A stretch of DNA of 64,000 bases from Oehlia diaphana. Taxonomy: Eukaryota; Glomeromycota; Glomeromycetes; Glomerales; Glomeraceae. Positions 47,640 through 58,969 of the stretch are shown here, in pieces (the stretch's first letter is position 1; the number at the start of each line of letters is the position of its first letter). The translations under genes were made by a program, and so were the position numbers. The stretch is taken from contig QZLH01000002.1 in NCBI GenBank assembly GCA_003833135.1, positions 248,783 through 312,782 on the forward strand, written 5' to 3'. The notes under the pieces were generated by a model. That model was not told where the DNA came from, did not search any database, and was given only the letters and a program-made list of their open reading frames with translations.

Positions 47640-48085
47640 TTTATATAATAGAGTTAGCGTTTTTCAAAAAAATTATGTGCATGCACTATACTAACCATAT
47701 ATAACATACAGTAAATAAAGACCAAATATCATTGTATTATTATGCTTCAATAATACCATAACAAAATAACAATTACTTGCAATGCATAATTTTCACATTT
47801 ATTTTATGACGTTCACAGCAGCGATAATAATAACGCCAGAAAAAAGCGAATTTAACTTTAATCGCTTAGCTCAGAACTCTTTTTTTCATGGATTTTCTAT
47901 AAATAAATTCTGATAATGTACGGCTTATATAGTGGGCGTTCCCGTTTCAAAGAAATTTAATTTCGAACTATTGTACATTTTTTAATTCAATAATAAATCA
48001 AGATTAATCATACATCCGTAATGTTGTATTCAGTTTATCTCATGAAAATCAAGAATGTAGACATTGCAATGCATGATCATCATTT
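47640..48085 (-). repeat. Dispersed repeat, copy A (minus orientation)
   Basis: On the minus strand this reads GATCATGCATTGCAAT, then TTTTCATGAGATAA, AAATTAAATTTCTTTGAAA, GGGAACGCCCAC, AAATCCATGAAA and AGAGTTCTGAGC. The same blocks occur in the same order at about 58360-58580 (+). Divergence is high, so this is an old noncoding repeat, perhaps a transposon. No terminal repeats or duplications were identified. Confidence 0.55.
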
Positions 48086-48094
48086 TTATTAACT

Positions 48095-48725
48095 GTTTTC
48101 TTGTGGTTTCTTATTCTCAACCTGTCTTTCAATAAACCAATAATAACCACCAACACCCGTTTTACATTTTTGTATAACTCTAAATCCTCTGAATTTGGAA
48201 ACCCTGATATTGATTTGATTTTTACTTGTACATAAAATTTTCTTTGAACTGTATAAAAAATACTACTCTGTCGCCTGTTGTAACTATAAAGGTATTCACA
48301 ATCCTCAAAAGCAACACCCTTCTTGTTAATTTATAGGGCACTTACACATTGGACACATTTTGAATGAAACCTATATTAATCGAGTATTGCTTGCTTCGAA
48401 TAAGTTCTTCATGTGACTTTATTTCATAATCAACATTCCATCACTCCCAATTTCAAGTTGGGGAAGCAAATTAATTTCTTTACTAGTTATTCTCTTGACA
48501 ATATGAGGTGCAGCATGAAGAATTGGTGAAATGTACTCGTTACGCATTGCCTCGTAACCATCAAAAACTAAAGTTCCCATTTGCGCAATTCTACATCATC
48601 ATTAGCGAGTAGGAAAGAAGACGGAGTAAATTGAATGTCGGAAGGACTGTTACTATCAATCCTAAATCTTTTTAAGACACTGCGTAAGTCTGTTAAAGTC
48701 TTAATACGAAGAATACGGTCTTTTC
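48095..48725 (-). pseudogene. Decayed Crinkler-like (CRN) C-terminal domain gene
   Basis: On the minus strand, pieces in shifting frames read KTLTDLRSVLKRFRIDSNS, then MGTLVFDGYEAMRNEYISPI, HAAPHIVKRITSKEINLLPQ, LEIGSDGM, and further on LCTSKNQINIRVSKFRGF. This order (a VPQLEI-type core, later a CTSKN..NIRFSK strand) matches the PD-(D/E)xK-like C-terminal region that I remember from Rhizophagus Crinkler-type proteins. Several stops and frameshifts rule out a working gene. A second relic of this broad family lies at 59.6-61.3 kb. The family match is from memory. Confidence 0.45.
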
Positions 48726-49085
48726 ATTTTTTTCACACATTCTTTAGTAAACTTTGCGGGAACCTTCGCTGGTCCTCCTTTTCAATCCAAATATTTCTTC
48801 TGTCGCTTCGAGAAAGATGCAACCGGTTACTTCTTGCTCACAAATCAAGGTGCTCTTTTGTAACTTGGATATTTTTTTTTAAAAAAAACAAATTCAATAA
48901 GACTAAATATCGTTGTCCGTTAGATTAGTGTTACCGTAGCGTCAAGTGATTTGACTGTCGTTATGATTGGCCCACAAATATAGGTCTCAAAAATTAGTTA
49001 GGTTGTTAGGTTATAGATTAGCGCATATAAAAATAATTTCAAATTGTACTAACGAATAAATCCGAAATAACATAAAAAAAAAAAA

Positions 49086-49410
49086 ATGTTTGAATGTTTG
49101 GAGTGTAATCAAGAAAAACCGATTATAATTGATGTCGAACAAGTCGGTAATGCAAATCATTTAAACTAAGTGTTAAAATTGGTCAAGAAAATGCTCAACT
49201 ATTCGCAAACGAACATTAAATTAGAGTGGGTGGCATATGAAAGGGTATAATATATAAATTTCTTACAAAGCGCGAGTTTGGCAAAATATATGAATCAAAA
49301 TGAGTGGATGGTAAAAAAAAAATGATTTGGATAAAAATCGTCCAATGAATTAGTAGCTTTAATTCAAAAATGTCAAATTAGATTTTATCAATGAGTATAT
49401 CATTTAATGA
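49086..49410 (+). pseudogene. Decayed N-terminal part of a Rhizophagus-type protein kinase
   Basis: It begins MFECLECNQEKP (one surviving Cys pair). After stops comes EWVAYERV, then KFLTKREFGKIYESK, a TGA, VDGKKKND, LDKNRPMN, more stops, and VKLDFINEYII. The kinase at 58264 in this window has the same blocks in the same order (EWMPHERFYDIKYLAKGGFG, VYKAKWKDGW, WDRNRPNEF, VKLDFINE). The glycine loop has lost a glycine, and the catalytic domain is absent. The TGA stands where the intact gene has Trp. Confidence 0.65.
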
Positions 49411-51220
49411 AAAATCTCGTGTATTTCCTAACTGCTAACTTTATATAGATATGTATTTCATAAATATACGTAACATATATACGTTACGAATTCGAAAATC
49501 ATATTATGATCTTGGAAGGTTCAGAGAATGAAAATTTTATGAAGTTTCTTATCTAACAAGAATCTCAAGAAGTTAAGTTTGTCAAACTAAATTAATCTAC
49601 TTTATAATATTGCACTTAGCCTAACTCATGATAAATTTCATTAAAAGGATTTACACAAATGTACCTACTAACTTTTAAAGCATCTATATTTTCCAAATTC
49701 GAATCTTGCTTCCGTGTCTAATTATTATAATAAAACGGTACGATTTTGAGACATAACCGTAAGTTCAACGCTTATTTTTTTATTGTTAGAATGTTAGATT
49801 ATACTCGCAAAGACCAAAATGGTTCAACAATATGGAAACATGCGACAATGTAATCGTATATGCGTGGTGAAATTATGTGTTGAAAGGAATACAAAAGGCC
49901 ATATTTTAATATTTGAAAGTTTTTCTTTTAAATTAATTAGGAAATTTTCCATAAAAAATAACCTAAAAGCGCGATATAAGGAATTCCACTGACTTTTTCC
50001 GTAAGCATTTCTTCGAGCAAGAGGAGTAGCTTGCCTAGCAATTTCCCGTTAAAATTACCTGAGATAGCTGGTTATCGCATTCACACAATAAGAATAAAAT
50101 AAACCTTATATTTATAAATAAAGATTATCGTATTATCCGAACGCTAATAGCAACATAACAAATTTTGAAGGTATTGATTTGTAATACTTTACGTACATGA
50201 TTATCAAATTTTACAAAAAGAATTTGTAGTATGAAGAGGATCGTAAAATGCAAATCACAAAAATTAAATATAATAGCATTAATAGCATTAATAGCATTTA
50301 GGTAGGTAAACTATCCAACATATAAAATTTATCAATAATTATAATAATTGTCCGGAGCAAAACAAAGGACTATACTCTTTTTTTTTTTACCAATTTTTTT
50401 TTTTGGTAATACTGTACAATAATTTAATTGTTGAACTTGATAATCTATTTTACCATTTAAGGTTCGTATCACAGTTAAACGATAATGTATATCTTCGCCA
50501 TTTCCTTACGTTAATAGGGAGCTTTCTCTTTATATATTTTGTGATATAATTAGTCTGATTAAGGTTTCTTTCTTATCTTGTATTTTCAGGTTTAATCTAA
50601 CCAAAAAAGAATTTAAATAATTATGTCAGTACTCAGTATCACCTTTATTAGTACCTAATGAATATCTTTGCCATTTCTTTATATTAATAAGGGAGCCATC
50701 TTTGACGTAATCGTTACTTTGATTTATCATCTTTATCATCTTTAACACTACTCGCAAGATTAATTATTTAATTGTGAGTTCAATCTCAAACTTAATGATA
50801 GTAATAAGTTATCAGCATTAAATGATATAAATGACTACTGGTCCACTTCGCCTCCTAAAAAATATATCCATATCATCGTAAAATTGCCACGTAAGTGTCT
50901 GGAGTGTCTGATGCAGTCTGTAATTTTTCATCATAATATATTAACACGTATTCACCGGAGTTTATTTTACCAGTTGTTAGAAAATTTGATAAATCTAACC
51001 AAAAAAGAAATTAAACAGGAATTATTGTATCACATTTATTAAATAAATGATTATCTTAATTACTAAGGTTATTTTCTCTAGATAAATTTAACTAAAAAAA
51101 GAAATTATATAGATAGTTAATATCCTAATGATTATCGCAACCCCAAACTATAAGTACCACCGTTTTTTTTTTATTTTTTACTTTTTTTTATTTTTATTTT
51201 CTTTTAAAATTAATGAAATA
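49411..51220. other. Gene-poor region upstream of the transporter
   Basis: No gene seen. It has three copies of TAATAGCAT at 50271-50299. Partly repeated sentences (TTTGCCATTTC ... ATTAATAAGGGAGCC at about 50500 and 50670; AATCTAACCAAAAAAGAA at about 50593, 50993 and a weaker one at 51083) suggest an old local duplication. Confidence 0.4.
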
Positions 51221-53496
51221 ATGTTGTCAGGAGTAGTGTCAAATGTATTAATCTATATTGTATTAGCAATATTCTTAGGAATTGGAATTTACGCAGGATA
51301 TAAGAAAACAAAAAATAAATCTGATTATCTTTCCTCATTGGGTACTCAAAATGCAGTCGCTCTAGGTTCTAATTGGTTTGCTTCAAGTAAGAACTTAATT
51401 ATATGAAGAAAAAGATCCGTTTGAGAAAATTTTTGAGGCGGCGGGTTTGTATAACAGTGTATTTATACGCTGTACAGGTAAGGTGCTCCATCAATGAAAG
51501 TGCCAATGATTGAGACTCGTTTGATGTTATGTAATAATTCGAGGAATTCTTATTATTATGTAAATTATTCACCTTTCGTTGCTGCAAATAATGTGTATAT
51601 AAATTTTCTTTTTTTTTGCATTCACAATCCAGTAATTACTCTTGAATATTTACATAATATCTTTCGATTCTCTGATAAAAATTAATAAAATTTGGATTGG
51701 TACTACGGGTGCTCAACCTTTCATGTGTTTTTAAAATAAAAACTGAAAGGTTGGGCTGAGAAAGCACCGTTAACTACCTGATCAGGGTAATACCTGCGTA
51801 GGGAAGCTGCCACTTCAAATACTCTTTTCATTTACGTCCGGGTTTCATTATTTTATTCTTTCTTCTTAGGTATCGGTTCATCTATATTATATTCTTTTCC
51901 CGAAGTTGGTACCATAGCAGGATTATTAGGCGTAATTATGTATGCTTTTGGAAGTATTATACCTTTATTTGTATTTGCATGGCTTGGACCTTTGATTAGG
52001 AAAAAATGTCCCGAAGGATTTACTTTGACCCAATTTGTTCTGGAAAGATTTGGACGCTTGAATCAAATTTATGTTTCTTTAATGTCAATTGCTTATATGT
52101 TTTGCTTTATGATAAGCGAGTTATCAGCTGTTGGCAATATTTTGGCGACATTGACGGGTGTAGATAAACTTGCTCCAGTTATTTGCATCGCAATAGTTAC
52201 AACTCTTTACACTGGTACTTATCAAGATTCAAAAAAAAAAAAAGTTCTTTTCTTTTACTTCATTCAAATTAAAAATTTTATTATTTTAAATAGGATATGG
52301 AGGTTTACGTGCATCCTTGATCACGGATAATATTCAAGGATGGGCTATTATTTTACTTGTTGTATTGTCTATAATTGGATTGGCAACTTCAATAAGAATT
52401 GAGAAATCAGTTATCGATAATTCCGATCTCTTGAAATCAAATTCTTTAGGATGGCAACTACTTTACATCATGCCCGTTGCAGTCTCATTCGCGACACTTT
52501 TCCACGAGGTATCTAATGAATATTACATACATTTTTATTAATCTCTCTCTTCTTAACCTCGGCTCTTTTCTGTTTTGTTAAGGGTTTCTGGCAACGCGCA
52601 TTTTCATCAAAGAATGATCGTGAATTGCGTCTTTCCGCAGTTTATGGTTCAATTATGTTATTTCCTGTTCTTGTATTTCTCGGTCTCACCGGAATGATAG
52701 CTGTATGGTCTGGATTATGGCCAGGAGAGGAAAATTTAGAAGCATATTTAGCATTTTTCACTTTATTTAAAGTATTACCAGACTGGGTTAGCGGAATTAC
52801 TGTAGTGTTAGCCGTTAGTATGAGTTGTGCTGCTTATGATACATTAATTAGTGCGACAACAGCTAACTTTTCAAATGATATATTTAACAATCGTCTTCCA
52901 TTGAATGTTACTCGTTTTTTATCACTTATTGCTAATGTTCCAGCTGGTAAGAAGAAACCATTTTTTTTTAAAGTGATATTATTAATTGTTTTTTTAACTC
53001 AATCCGTATTTTGGTAGTTTATTGGGGACTGAAAGATTTAGACGTGTTGAGGGTTTTTCTTATTGCAGATCTCTTGGCAGCATCCACAATGCCTCCAATA
53101 TTATTAGGTTTAATAGATTCGCTATACTTTCTCAACTGGATCGACGTATTATTGGGAGGCATAGGAGGTTTATTTGGTGTCTTCATCTTTGGTTCAATTT
53201 TCTATCATAATGCTAAAGACGGAATTGAATTAATCGGTCTACCTTTAGGGCTTTATATTACTGATTATAGTGTATTAGGAGCATTTATTGTTGCACCTTT
53301 ATCTTCAATTTTCTTTACTTTCCTTTCTTTTGGTGTAAGATTGACTAGTGTGTGGGTATTTGCTAAAATTAGGGGAGAAAAGTTTGTGTTCCCTGAGAAG
53401 CCTGAAGTTGTTGATACTAAGAAATATGCTGGTAATAAATTTAAGGATGATACGGAAGCTATTCAATCTTCTGACCCTGATGAAATAGAAATTTAA
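51221..53496 (+). CDS. DUR31: SSS-family (DUR3/DUR31-type) transporter, TPP-riboswitch controlled
   Basis: Five exons (51221-51386, 51870-52214, 52294-52508, 52583-52946, 53018-53496) join in frame to give 522 residues with a dozen or so hydrophobic helices. Signature blocks fit the Na+/solute symporter family: ALGSNWFASS(I)GSSILYSFPE near helix 2, GGLRASLITDNIQGWAI, GFWQRAFSSKNDRELRLSA, and SCAAYDTLISATTANFSNDI. Plasma-membrane uptake of a small solute is expected. Intron 1 is 483 nt, against 68-79 nt for the others, and contains a TPP riboswitch, so thiamine or a precursor is the likely substrate. In Candida, DUR31 is described as a TPP-riboswitch-controlled thiamine transporter. An upstream in-frame ATG at 51128 would add a Phe-rich extension from a poly-T tract, so I prefer 51221. 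Dur3 urea transporters are longer (about 650-700 residues). Substrate is inference. Confidence 0.88.
51475..51480 (+). promoter_or_regulatory. Alternative 5' splice site in intron 1 (CAG|GTAAGG)
   Basis: A near-consensus donor (GT at 51478-51479) lies 91 nt downstream of the productive donor at 51387. Its use would retain 51387-51477, which puts a TGA in frame (51404-51406) and truncates the transporter to about 61 residues. The segment 51470-51480 (CTGTACAGGTA) can pair at 9 of 11 positions with 51775-51785 (TACCTGATCAG) in the riboswitch P4/P5 arm, so the aptamer could mask this site when no TPP is bound. Confidence 0.65.
51691..51819 (+). promoter_or_regulatory. TPP (thiamine pyrophosphate) riboswitch aptamer
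   Basis: All conserved THI-box blocks are present in order. P1 is TTTGGATTGG (51691-51700) with CCACTTCAAA (51810-51819). P2 is ACGGGTGCT with AGCACCGT. A 10-bp P3 is CAACCTTTCA with TGAAAGGTTG, extended by a hairpin GTTTTTAAAATAAAAAC. Next come the invariant GCTGAGA (51755-51761), ACCTGATC (51776-51783), the GGTAATACC segment, and GCGTAGGGAAG (51796-51806). It sits in intron 1, between the alternative donor and the acceptor at 51869, as in fungal TPP riboswitches that control splicing. It binds TPP and should lower expression of the full-length transporter when thiamine is plentiful. Confidence 0.95.
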
Positions 53497-53947
53497 TTTT
53501 CTTCGCGAAAAATGTACTTTAATCAACTAAAGAATATTATATGTATTATTAATTTTATTAATTTATTATTTATTTAATTATCGAATAAAATTATCAATCG
53601 AATTATTACATCGTAATTTCGTTTTAACAATCTACAATTGACAAGTGCAAGCGTCACACAAGTATCTACATGAGTATACGTAACTTTCCGCTAACGCTAA
53701 GTTTTAATTTCGTTCCATTAAATGTTCTTTTCGTAAAAGAAATAAATTATGAAGTAAGATAATGGATAAGGTGAATCAAATATTTGTTTTTCAAAGTTTG
53801 AGAGAAAATAAAATTTTCTAATATATAAATATTTTAGGTTCTATTTCTTGCAAATTTTTTTTTCTTTTTCTTTTTTCCTAACAAATGTTTTGAACTGTAA
53901 TTCCGTTGATTCACACTTGAATCATTTGAATAGATTTGAATGATAAG

Positions 53948-53980
<33 letters not shown>

Positions 53981-54610
53981 TTTTTTTTTAAAAAAAAATT
54001 CTTTCATATCCTAATTGTATATATTTTATTTAAGGTCTATTCGGTGTTTATTTTGTTTTTCTTTATTCACAATTTTGCTTGAAAAGCTGCAATTGGATCG
54101 GATATATTATATCAAAATCAATGAGATCAATAAAAGCAATCTCATGTTCATAATAAAAATTAACGGAGTTGGGGGATAACTGATATAACAACCGGGCAGG
54201 AAGGACTACGTAGGAATGTGGCAAGTGATCACGTTTTACACGCTTAAATATGTCAAAGATGAATTAATCATAATAGTGAAGTATAAGCGTTTTATAATGC
54301 CCGATACGTGTTCTTAATTAATACTATAATTTTTAGGATTTGGTACTAGAATTGACTTTTAAGAAGAAATAATATTTTAGAAGTTTAATAATTTGTGAAA
54401 ATTCAAAAAAATTTTATTAGGATTAAAAAAAAAACTTTTTTTTTTGATCAAAGGTTTGAAATTTAACGAAAAATCATAGTGCATCCTATAGACCTGCAAA
54501 ACCAAATAATCGATTAAACGATATATATACAGTATACATGTACAAATTAACAAATAATCTGCAATTAATTAATTATATTTTATTTGATTAGAGTTTAAAA
54601 TTTTTTAATT
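53497..54610. other. Intergenic between convergent transporter and ELP3 genes
   Basis: Contains both 3' ends. A poly-A/poly-T foldback lies at about 53949-54000. No gene seen. Confidence 0.5.
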
Positions 54611-56330
54611 TTAAATTAAAATTTTTGACATATAAGGACCATCTAAAGTATAACCTAATTTTTGATAATATTTTCTTACGCCAACACCACTAATAACAGC
54701 TAATTTAGAACTACCATGTTCAAACTTAGCAATTCTTTCAGCCTCCTCCATTAATAAAGTACCATACCCTTGATGTTGAAATTTAGTAGGATCTCTATTA
54801 TGCATAGGTACAACACTACCATAAACATGTAATTCTCTAACAATAGAAGTAGGACAAGAAGTTAATTCGGGGCGAAAGGTGGTCGAAGAACATTTTCTTA
54901 ATCTTAAAAGACCTATTAAAATGTCTTGTTTTGGATCTTCATATGATAAAAACGTTTCCCATCCACCATTTGCTACATAATCTCTTCTTATTAACTCAAC
55001 CTCATCAGGTCTAACTTTATTATGAATATCAACAATACCAACTTCTCTCGTTCTAACATCCCTACATTCAATACCTAAATCTTTCATTCTATTTAATGCT
55101 AATTCACGTAAATTTCCATGTTCAACGCCGGAAGTAACTAATGGCATTGGGATGTCTCTTTGAACACGATATACTCTCGTCCATGGAGGTACCAAAGCCA
55201 ATATTCTCGCCACTAAATCAACTAATGCATTTGGAGTATAATTTTTGTATCTTCCCGTTCTCCATAATTCGTATAAACCAGTTCCGCGAATTACCAAAGT
55301 AGGGTAAATTTTCAATCCATCTGTACGAAATGCTGGATTTTCAAAATATTCTTTAAATTGTTCCAAATCACGTTCCATTCCAACATTTGGTAAATCAGGC
55401 ATCATGTGAGAAACTACTTTATATCCACAATCTTTTGCTAATTGGAATGTCTCTATAACGGCTTTAACAGTGTGACCTCTATTTGTATCTCTCGCAACAT
55501 CCTCGTATACACTTTGAACTCCAATTTCCAATCTAGTACATCCATATCTCAACATTTGACTTAAATGAGGTTTAAGACAATAATCAGGACGTGTTTCAAT
55601 CGTGATCCCAATACATTTTGTCATGCTTTGCTCAGAATATCTTACAGACTCATCAACATCATTTGTTGTATGTCCCGATAATGCATTATGTAGATTAGCA
55701 ATAAACCAATTTCTATAGTCTTCAGGTAATGACATAAATGTACCTCCCATTACAATATATTCAACTTTATCCACATTATGCCCGAGACTTTTTAATTGAT
55801 CGACTCTTCCTCTTGCTTGTTCCAACGGATCATATCTTGCCCTTATAGCTCTCATACTAGTTGGTTCATATCCCGTATATGATTGTGTAGAATATTCAAA
55901 ATCAGAATCTGGTCCTCCCGGACAATATACACAAACATTTCCTGTTACTGCAATATGTGGGCATCTATGTGGTTTACACATAACTGCTACTATCGCAATC
56001 CCTGAAGCTGTTCTAACGGGTTTCGCTTTAAGTTTAGGTAATAATGCCTGTTTATATTGTTCGGGTATAGCTGCTATAATATCAACTAATTTTGGTTGAT
56101 TATTCAATTTATTCAAACGAGAATATTTAGTCTTCAATCCATTTAAGTTAATGTCTTTTGAATTCTCTTGCGCTATTATTAATTCATTAACTATTTCACT
56201 ACAAGCTTTAACCATTAATTCGGCCTACACATTATAAATAAAAAATAAGTTATTAAACTATGAATGATGAATAACGTAATAGAATGTCACTGCAAACCTG
56301 AGTTGGCCCTTTTTTGTTTTTTGTAGCCAT
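54611..56330 (-). CDS. ELP3: Elongator complex catalytic subunit Elp3
   Basis: Two exons (56330-56298 and 56224-54611) join in frame as [26 protein letters not shown], giving 548 residues against about 557 in yeast. Elp3 is the radical-SAM/acetyl-CoA enzyme that carboxymethylates wobble uridine in tRNA as part of Elongator. The Fe-S cysteines are C99, C109 and C112 in [18 protein letters not shown], followed by the highly conserved [20 protein letters not shown] and [25 protein letters not shown] and the [20 protein letters not shown] segment mark the radical-SAM barrel. The C-terminal GNAT lysine-acetyltransferase-like domain has [18 protein letters not shown] and ends [13 protein letters not shown]. 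Exon 1 uses a weak donor (GTTTGC). Nothing is missing. Confidence 0.98.
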
Positions 56331-56868
56331 AATTTATTATATCGAAAATATCGAAAAGAAAAAAACTAGAAATTTTTTTTACAATACTATATTTAATGTG
56401 AAATCATGAGATAATCATGTGCACTATAATACCCTTAACTCTAAAGAACCGGCAAAATAAAATCCGGCTAGAGGCAACGGATTAATCGTTTAAATAACGT
56501 CAAATTTTTTATGTAATTTTATTAGCACAATAATACAAGGGAAAAGGACGAATTGTGTCAATTATATTAATATTGCGTTGAAAGATTAACTAACTTATTG
56601 TTTATTGAAATAAACCCAATAAAAGTAAAAAAAAAAAAATAGATTCTAATAATCTAATTTATAAAAATTGATTTTTTAAAAAAAATCTGAAATATTTAAT
56701 AAAAAAAAAAAAATAAAGGATATGAATTCAAAATATAAATAAATTTTATTTTTAAACCGAAGATTATATAAGGGCTATGTATATCTTCAAATTGTGAGAT
56801 AATCGTCCTCCTCTCGAAAATGAAATAAATAAAATAAAATATATGTTTATTTTAAGTTATAAATTACC
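56331..56868. other. Intergenic between ELP3 start and kinase 3' end
   Basis: AT-rich with several poly-A runs; the ELP3 promoter must be here. No coding sequence was noticed. Confidence 0.4.
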
Positions 56869-58264
56869 TTAAATTTTGCAACTTTCTAGGTTGTTACAAT
56901 TTCTATCATTGTATGAATCAATGCTTGTAATAATTCGAGAAGAATATGTCGAATATATAGAATATGCAGAAGATGTAGGATGTATTGAATTTTTGCCGCT
57001 TTTACAGGTACTACTTGAAGGTATAGTCGTCTTATTTATTTTATTTTTTTTATTTACTTTATCCGCTTTTCTAATTTGTTTAATTAATTCACTCCGATTA
57101 TTTGCTTTATTTTCAGATTCTTCTATCATTCCATGTAAAATGAATGAGAGTTCTCCTGCTGTTGGTCGGTTTGAAGGTTTTAGATCTATACATCTATTGA
57201 ATAAATCCAAAATTAATTGAGGTACTGCAATATTAAATTTTAAATTTATTTCCCCTCTACAAACTTCAACAATATTTGAGTTTATATCATGACCATGATA
57301 CGGAGGTAATTCTGAAATTACTTCATACATAATAATTCCAAAACTATATATATCACAAGCTTTAGTATAATTTTCTCCTCGTAGAATCTCGGGGGCTATA
57401 TACTGTATCACACCATATATTTCGTTTTTTGCAGTGTTGGTATGATTTGCAGGTTTACATAATCCCATATCAGTTATACAAGTAATATCTTCGCGATCGT
57501 CGTGAATTAGTATGTTACCACTATGTAAATCTCGATGAATAAAATTTTTATGAATTAGGCTAAGTCCAAGTGCAATATTATAAAGAAGACTAATCTTGTT
57601 TTTCCATCTTAATTCCTTGCGATTCTTTTTAGATAAATAATTTCGTAGACTTCCATTCTCCGCATATTCCAAGACCATCATATAATTTTTTGATTCTGGA
57701 TCTTGAGTTATTCCATACAACTTAATAATGTATGCTGAATCAAGTTTTCTATGACATGTAATCTATGTGTATATGTTATGTATATATATAATATATATAA
57801 TATATTAAAATTAGTATAAATTGGTGTTTTAAAAAATACACGAAATTTCATTAAATGATATACTCTACCTCGTTGATAAAATCTAATTTAACATCTTTTG
57901 AATTAAATAAACTTTTCAAAGCTATGAATTCATTTGGACGATTTCTATCCCAATCTTTTCTTTCATCATTCCATTTACGTATCCATCCATCCTTCCATTT
58001 TGCTTTATAGACTTCGCCAAACCCGCCTTTTGCAAGATATTTAATATCATAAAATCTTTCATGTGGCATCCACTCTAATACTTCATAATGTGCGTTTGCG
58101 GATAACTGAGCATTTTGAATAAATTTATCAATATCTTTATTATCGCTTGTCCAATTTTTAAAATTTTGTTCAAAATGTTTTGCATTACATATTCGACACC
58201 AATTAAAATCGGTGTTTGCTTGATTACACTTCGAACATTTTCCATATAAATCAAGTTGACTCAT
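56869..58264 (-). CDS. Protein kinase of the expanded Glomeromycotina family
   Basis: Two exons (58264-57869 and 57762-56869) join in frame as LDFINE|ITCHRKLDSA to give 429 residues. The N-terminus carries two Cys pairs (CSKC ... CRIC, residues 10-26), a zinc-finger-like region typical of this Rhizophagus family. The kinase domain has the glycine loop LAKGGFGEVY (78-86), K117 in FIALKS, HRDLHSGN (208-215), DMG at 230-232 in place of DFG, APE in YIAPEILRG and the usual DIYSFGIIMYEV. All catalytic residues are present, so it should be active. Tyrosine-kinase-like similarity (HRDLHSGNIL) is usual for this family. The C-terminal about 80 residues are Lys/Asn then Ser/Tyr-rich with no domain. Substrate unknown. 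A decayed relative lies at 49.1 kb. Confidence 0.9.
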
Positions 58265-58344
58265 TGTATTGATTGTGAACGTTATTAAGGTATTTCGGGT
58301 TCATTCGTTAGTAAAAAGTGTAAAAATTGATTTTATTTATACAT

Positions 58345-58960
58345 AAAACCGAAAAAGAAGATCATGCATTGCAATAAGTCATGCAGAAATGTTGGTTTAT
58401 TTTCTTAATCTTCATGAGATAATCTCCGTGATTATGCTTAAACTGTATGATTATGTAGTCAAGAATTAAAATTCTTTTGAAATAGGAACGCCCACCGTAT
58501 AATCTGTATTTCTTCTTTATCTATTTCTTGATATAATATAGTGGCTTTTGGTGGAAATCCATGAAAGAGTTCTAAGCGTTATCATTCTCCCTTTTATAAA
58601 AAACGTCTATGTGCATTATGCATATGCCAGTAATTGTAATGAAAATCGTATTTAGTCCTAATTCATTATGTACTGTGTTGTGTGCATGCATAATAATATG
58701 AATATTATGAAAATTTTTGTCAGTTTAAAAATAAAAAATAACGATAAGGATCGGTCACCGAAATTTTGATAGTACTATATACGGTTTAATGGCTACTTTT
58801 TTTTTTTAAAGTACTGTAATTTGTAATGTAATTTGCAAACATATTTTAATTGCTTAGAAAATCCTTATATAAATAATTCTCGCAATAAAGTTTGACCGGT
58901 TAAAATTTTAATATTAGATTTCGGCAGATATGCTTGAAATCAGTATCTTAAATATAAACT
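58345..58960 (+). repeat. Dispersed repeat, copy B
   Basis: Shares ordered blocks with copy A at 47640-48085: GATCATGCATTGCAAT, CTTCATGAGATAA, AGAATTAAAATTCTTTTGAAA, AGGAACGCCCAC and AAATCCATGAAAGAGTTCTA. It ends in an A/T-rich part with TTGTAATGTAATTTGC and TAGAAAATCCTTATATAAA. It sits directly upstream of the kinase start (58264, -). Confidence 0.6.
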
Positions 58961-58969
58961 AACTTGAAC

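Noticed and set aside
51128..51220. Upstream ATG extending the transporter by 31 residues
   Set aside because: The extension is coded by a poly-T tract and the first helix starts naturally after the ATG at 51221.
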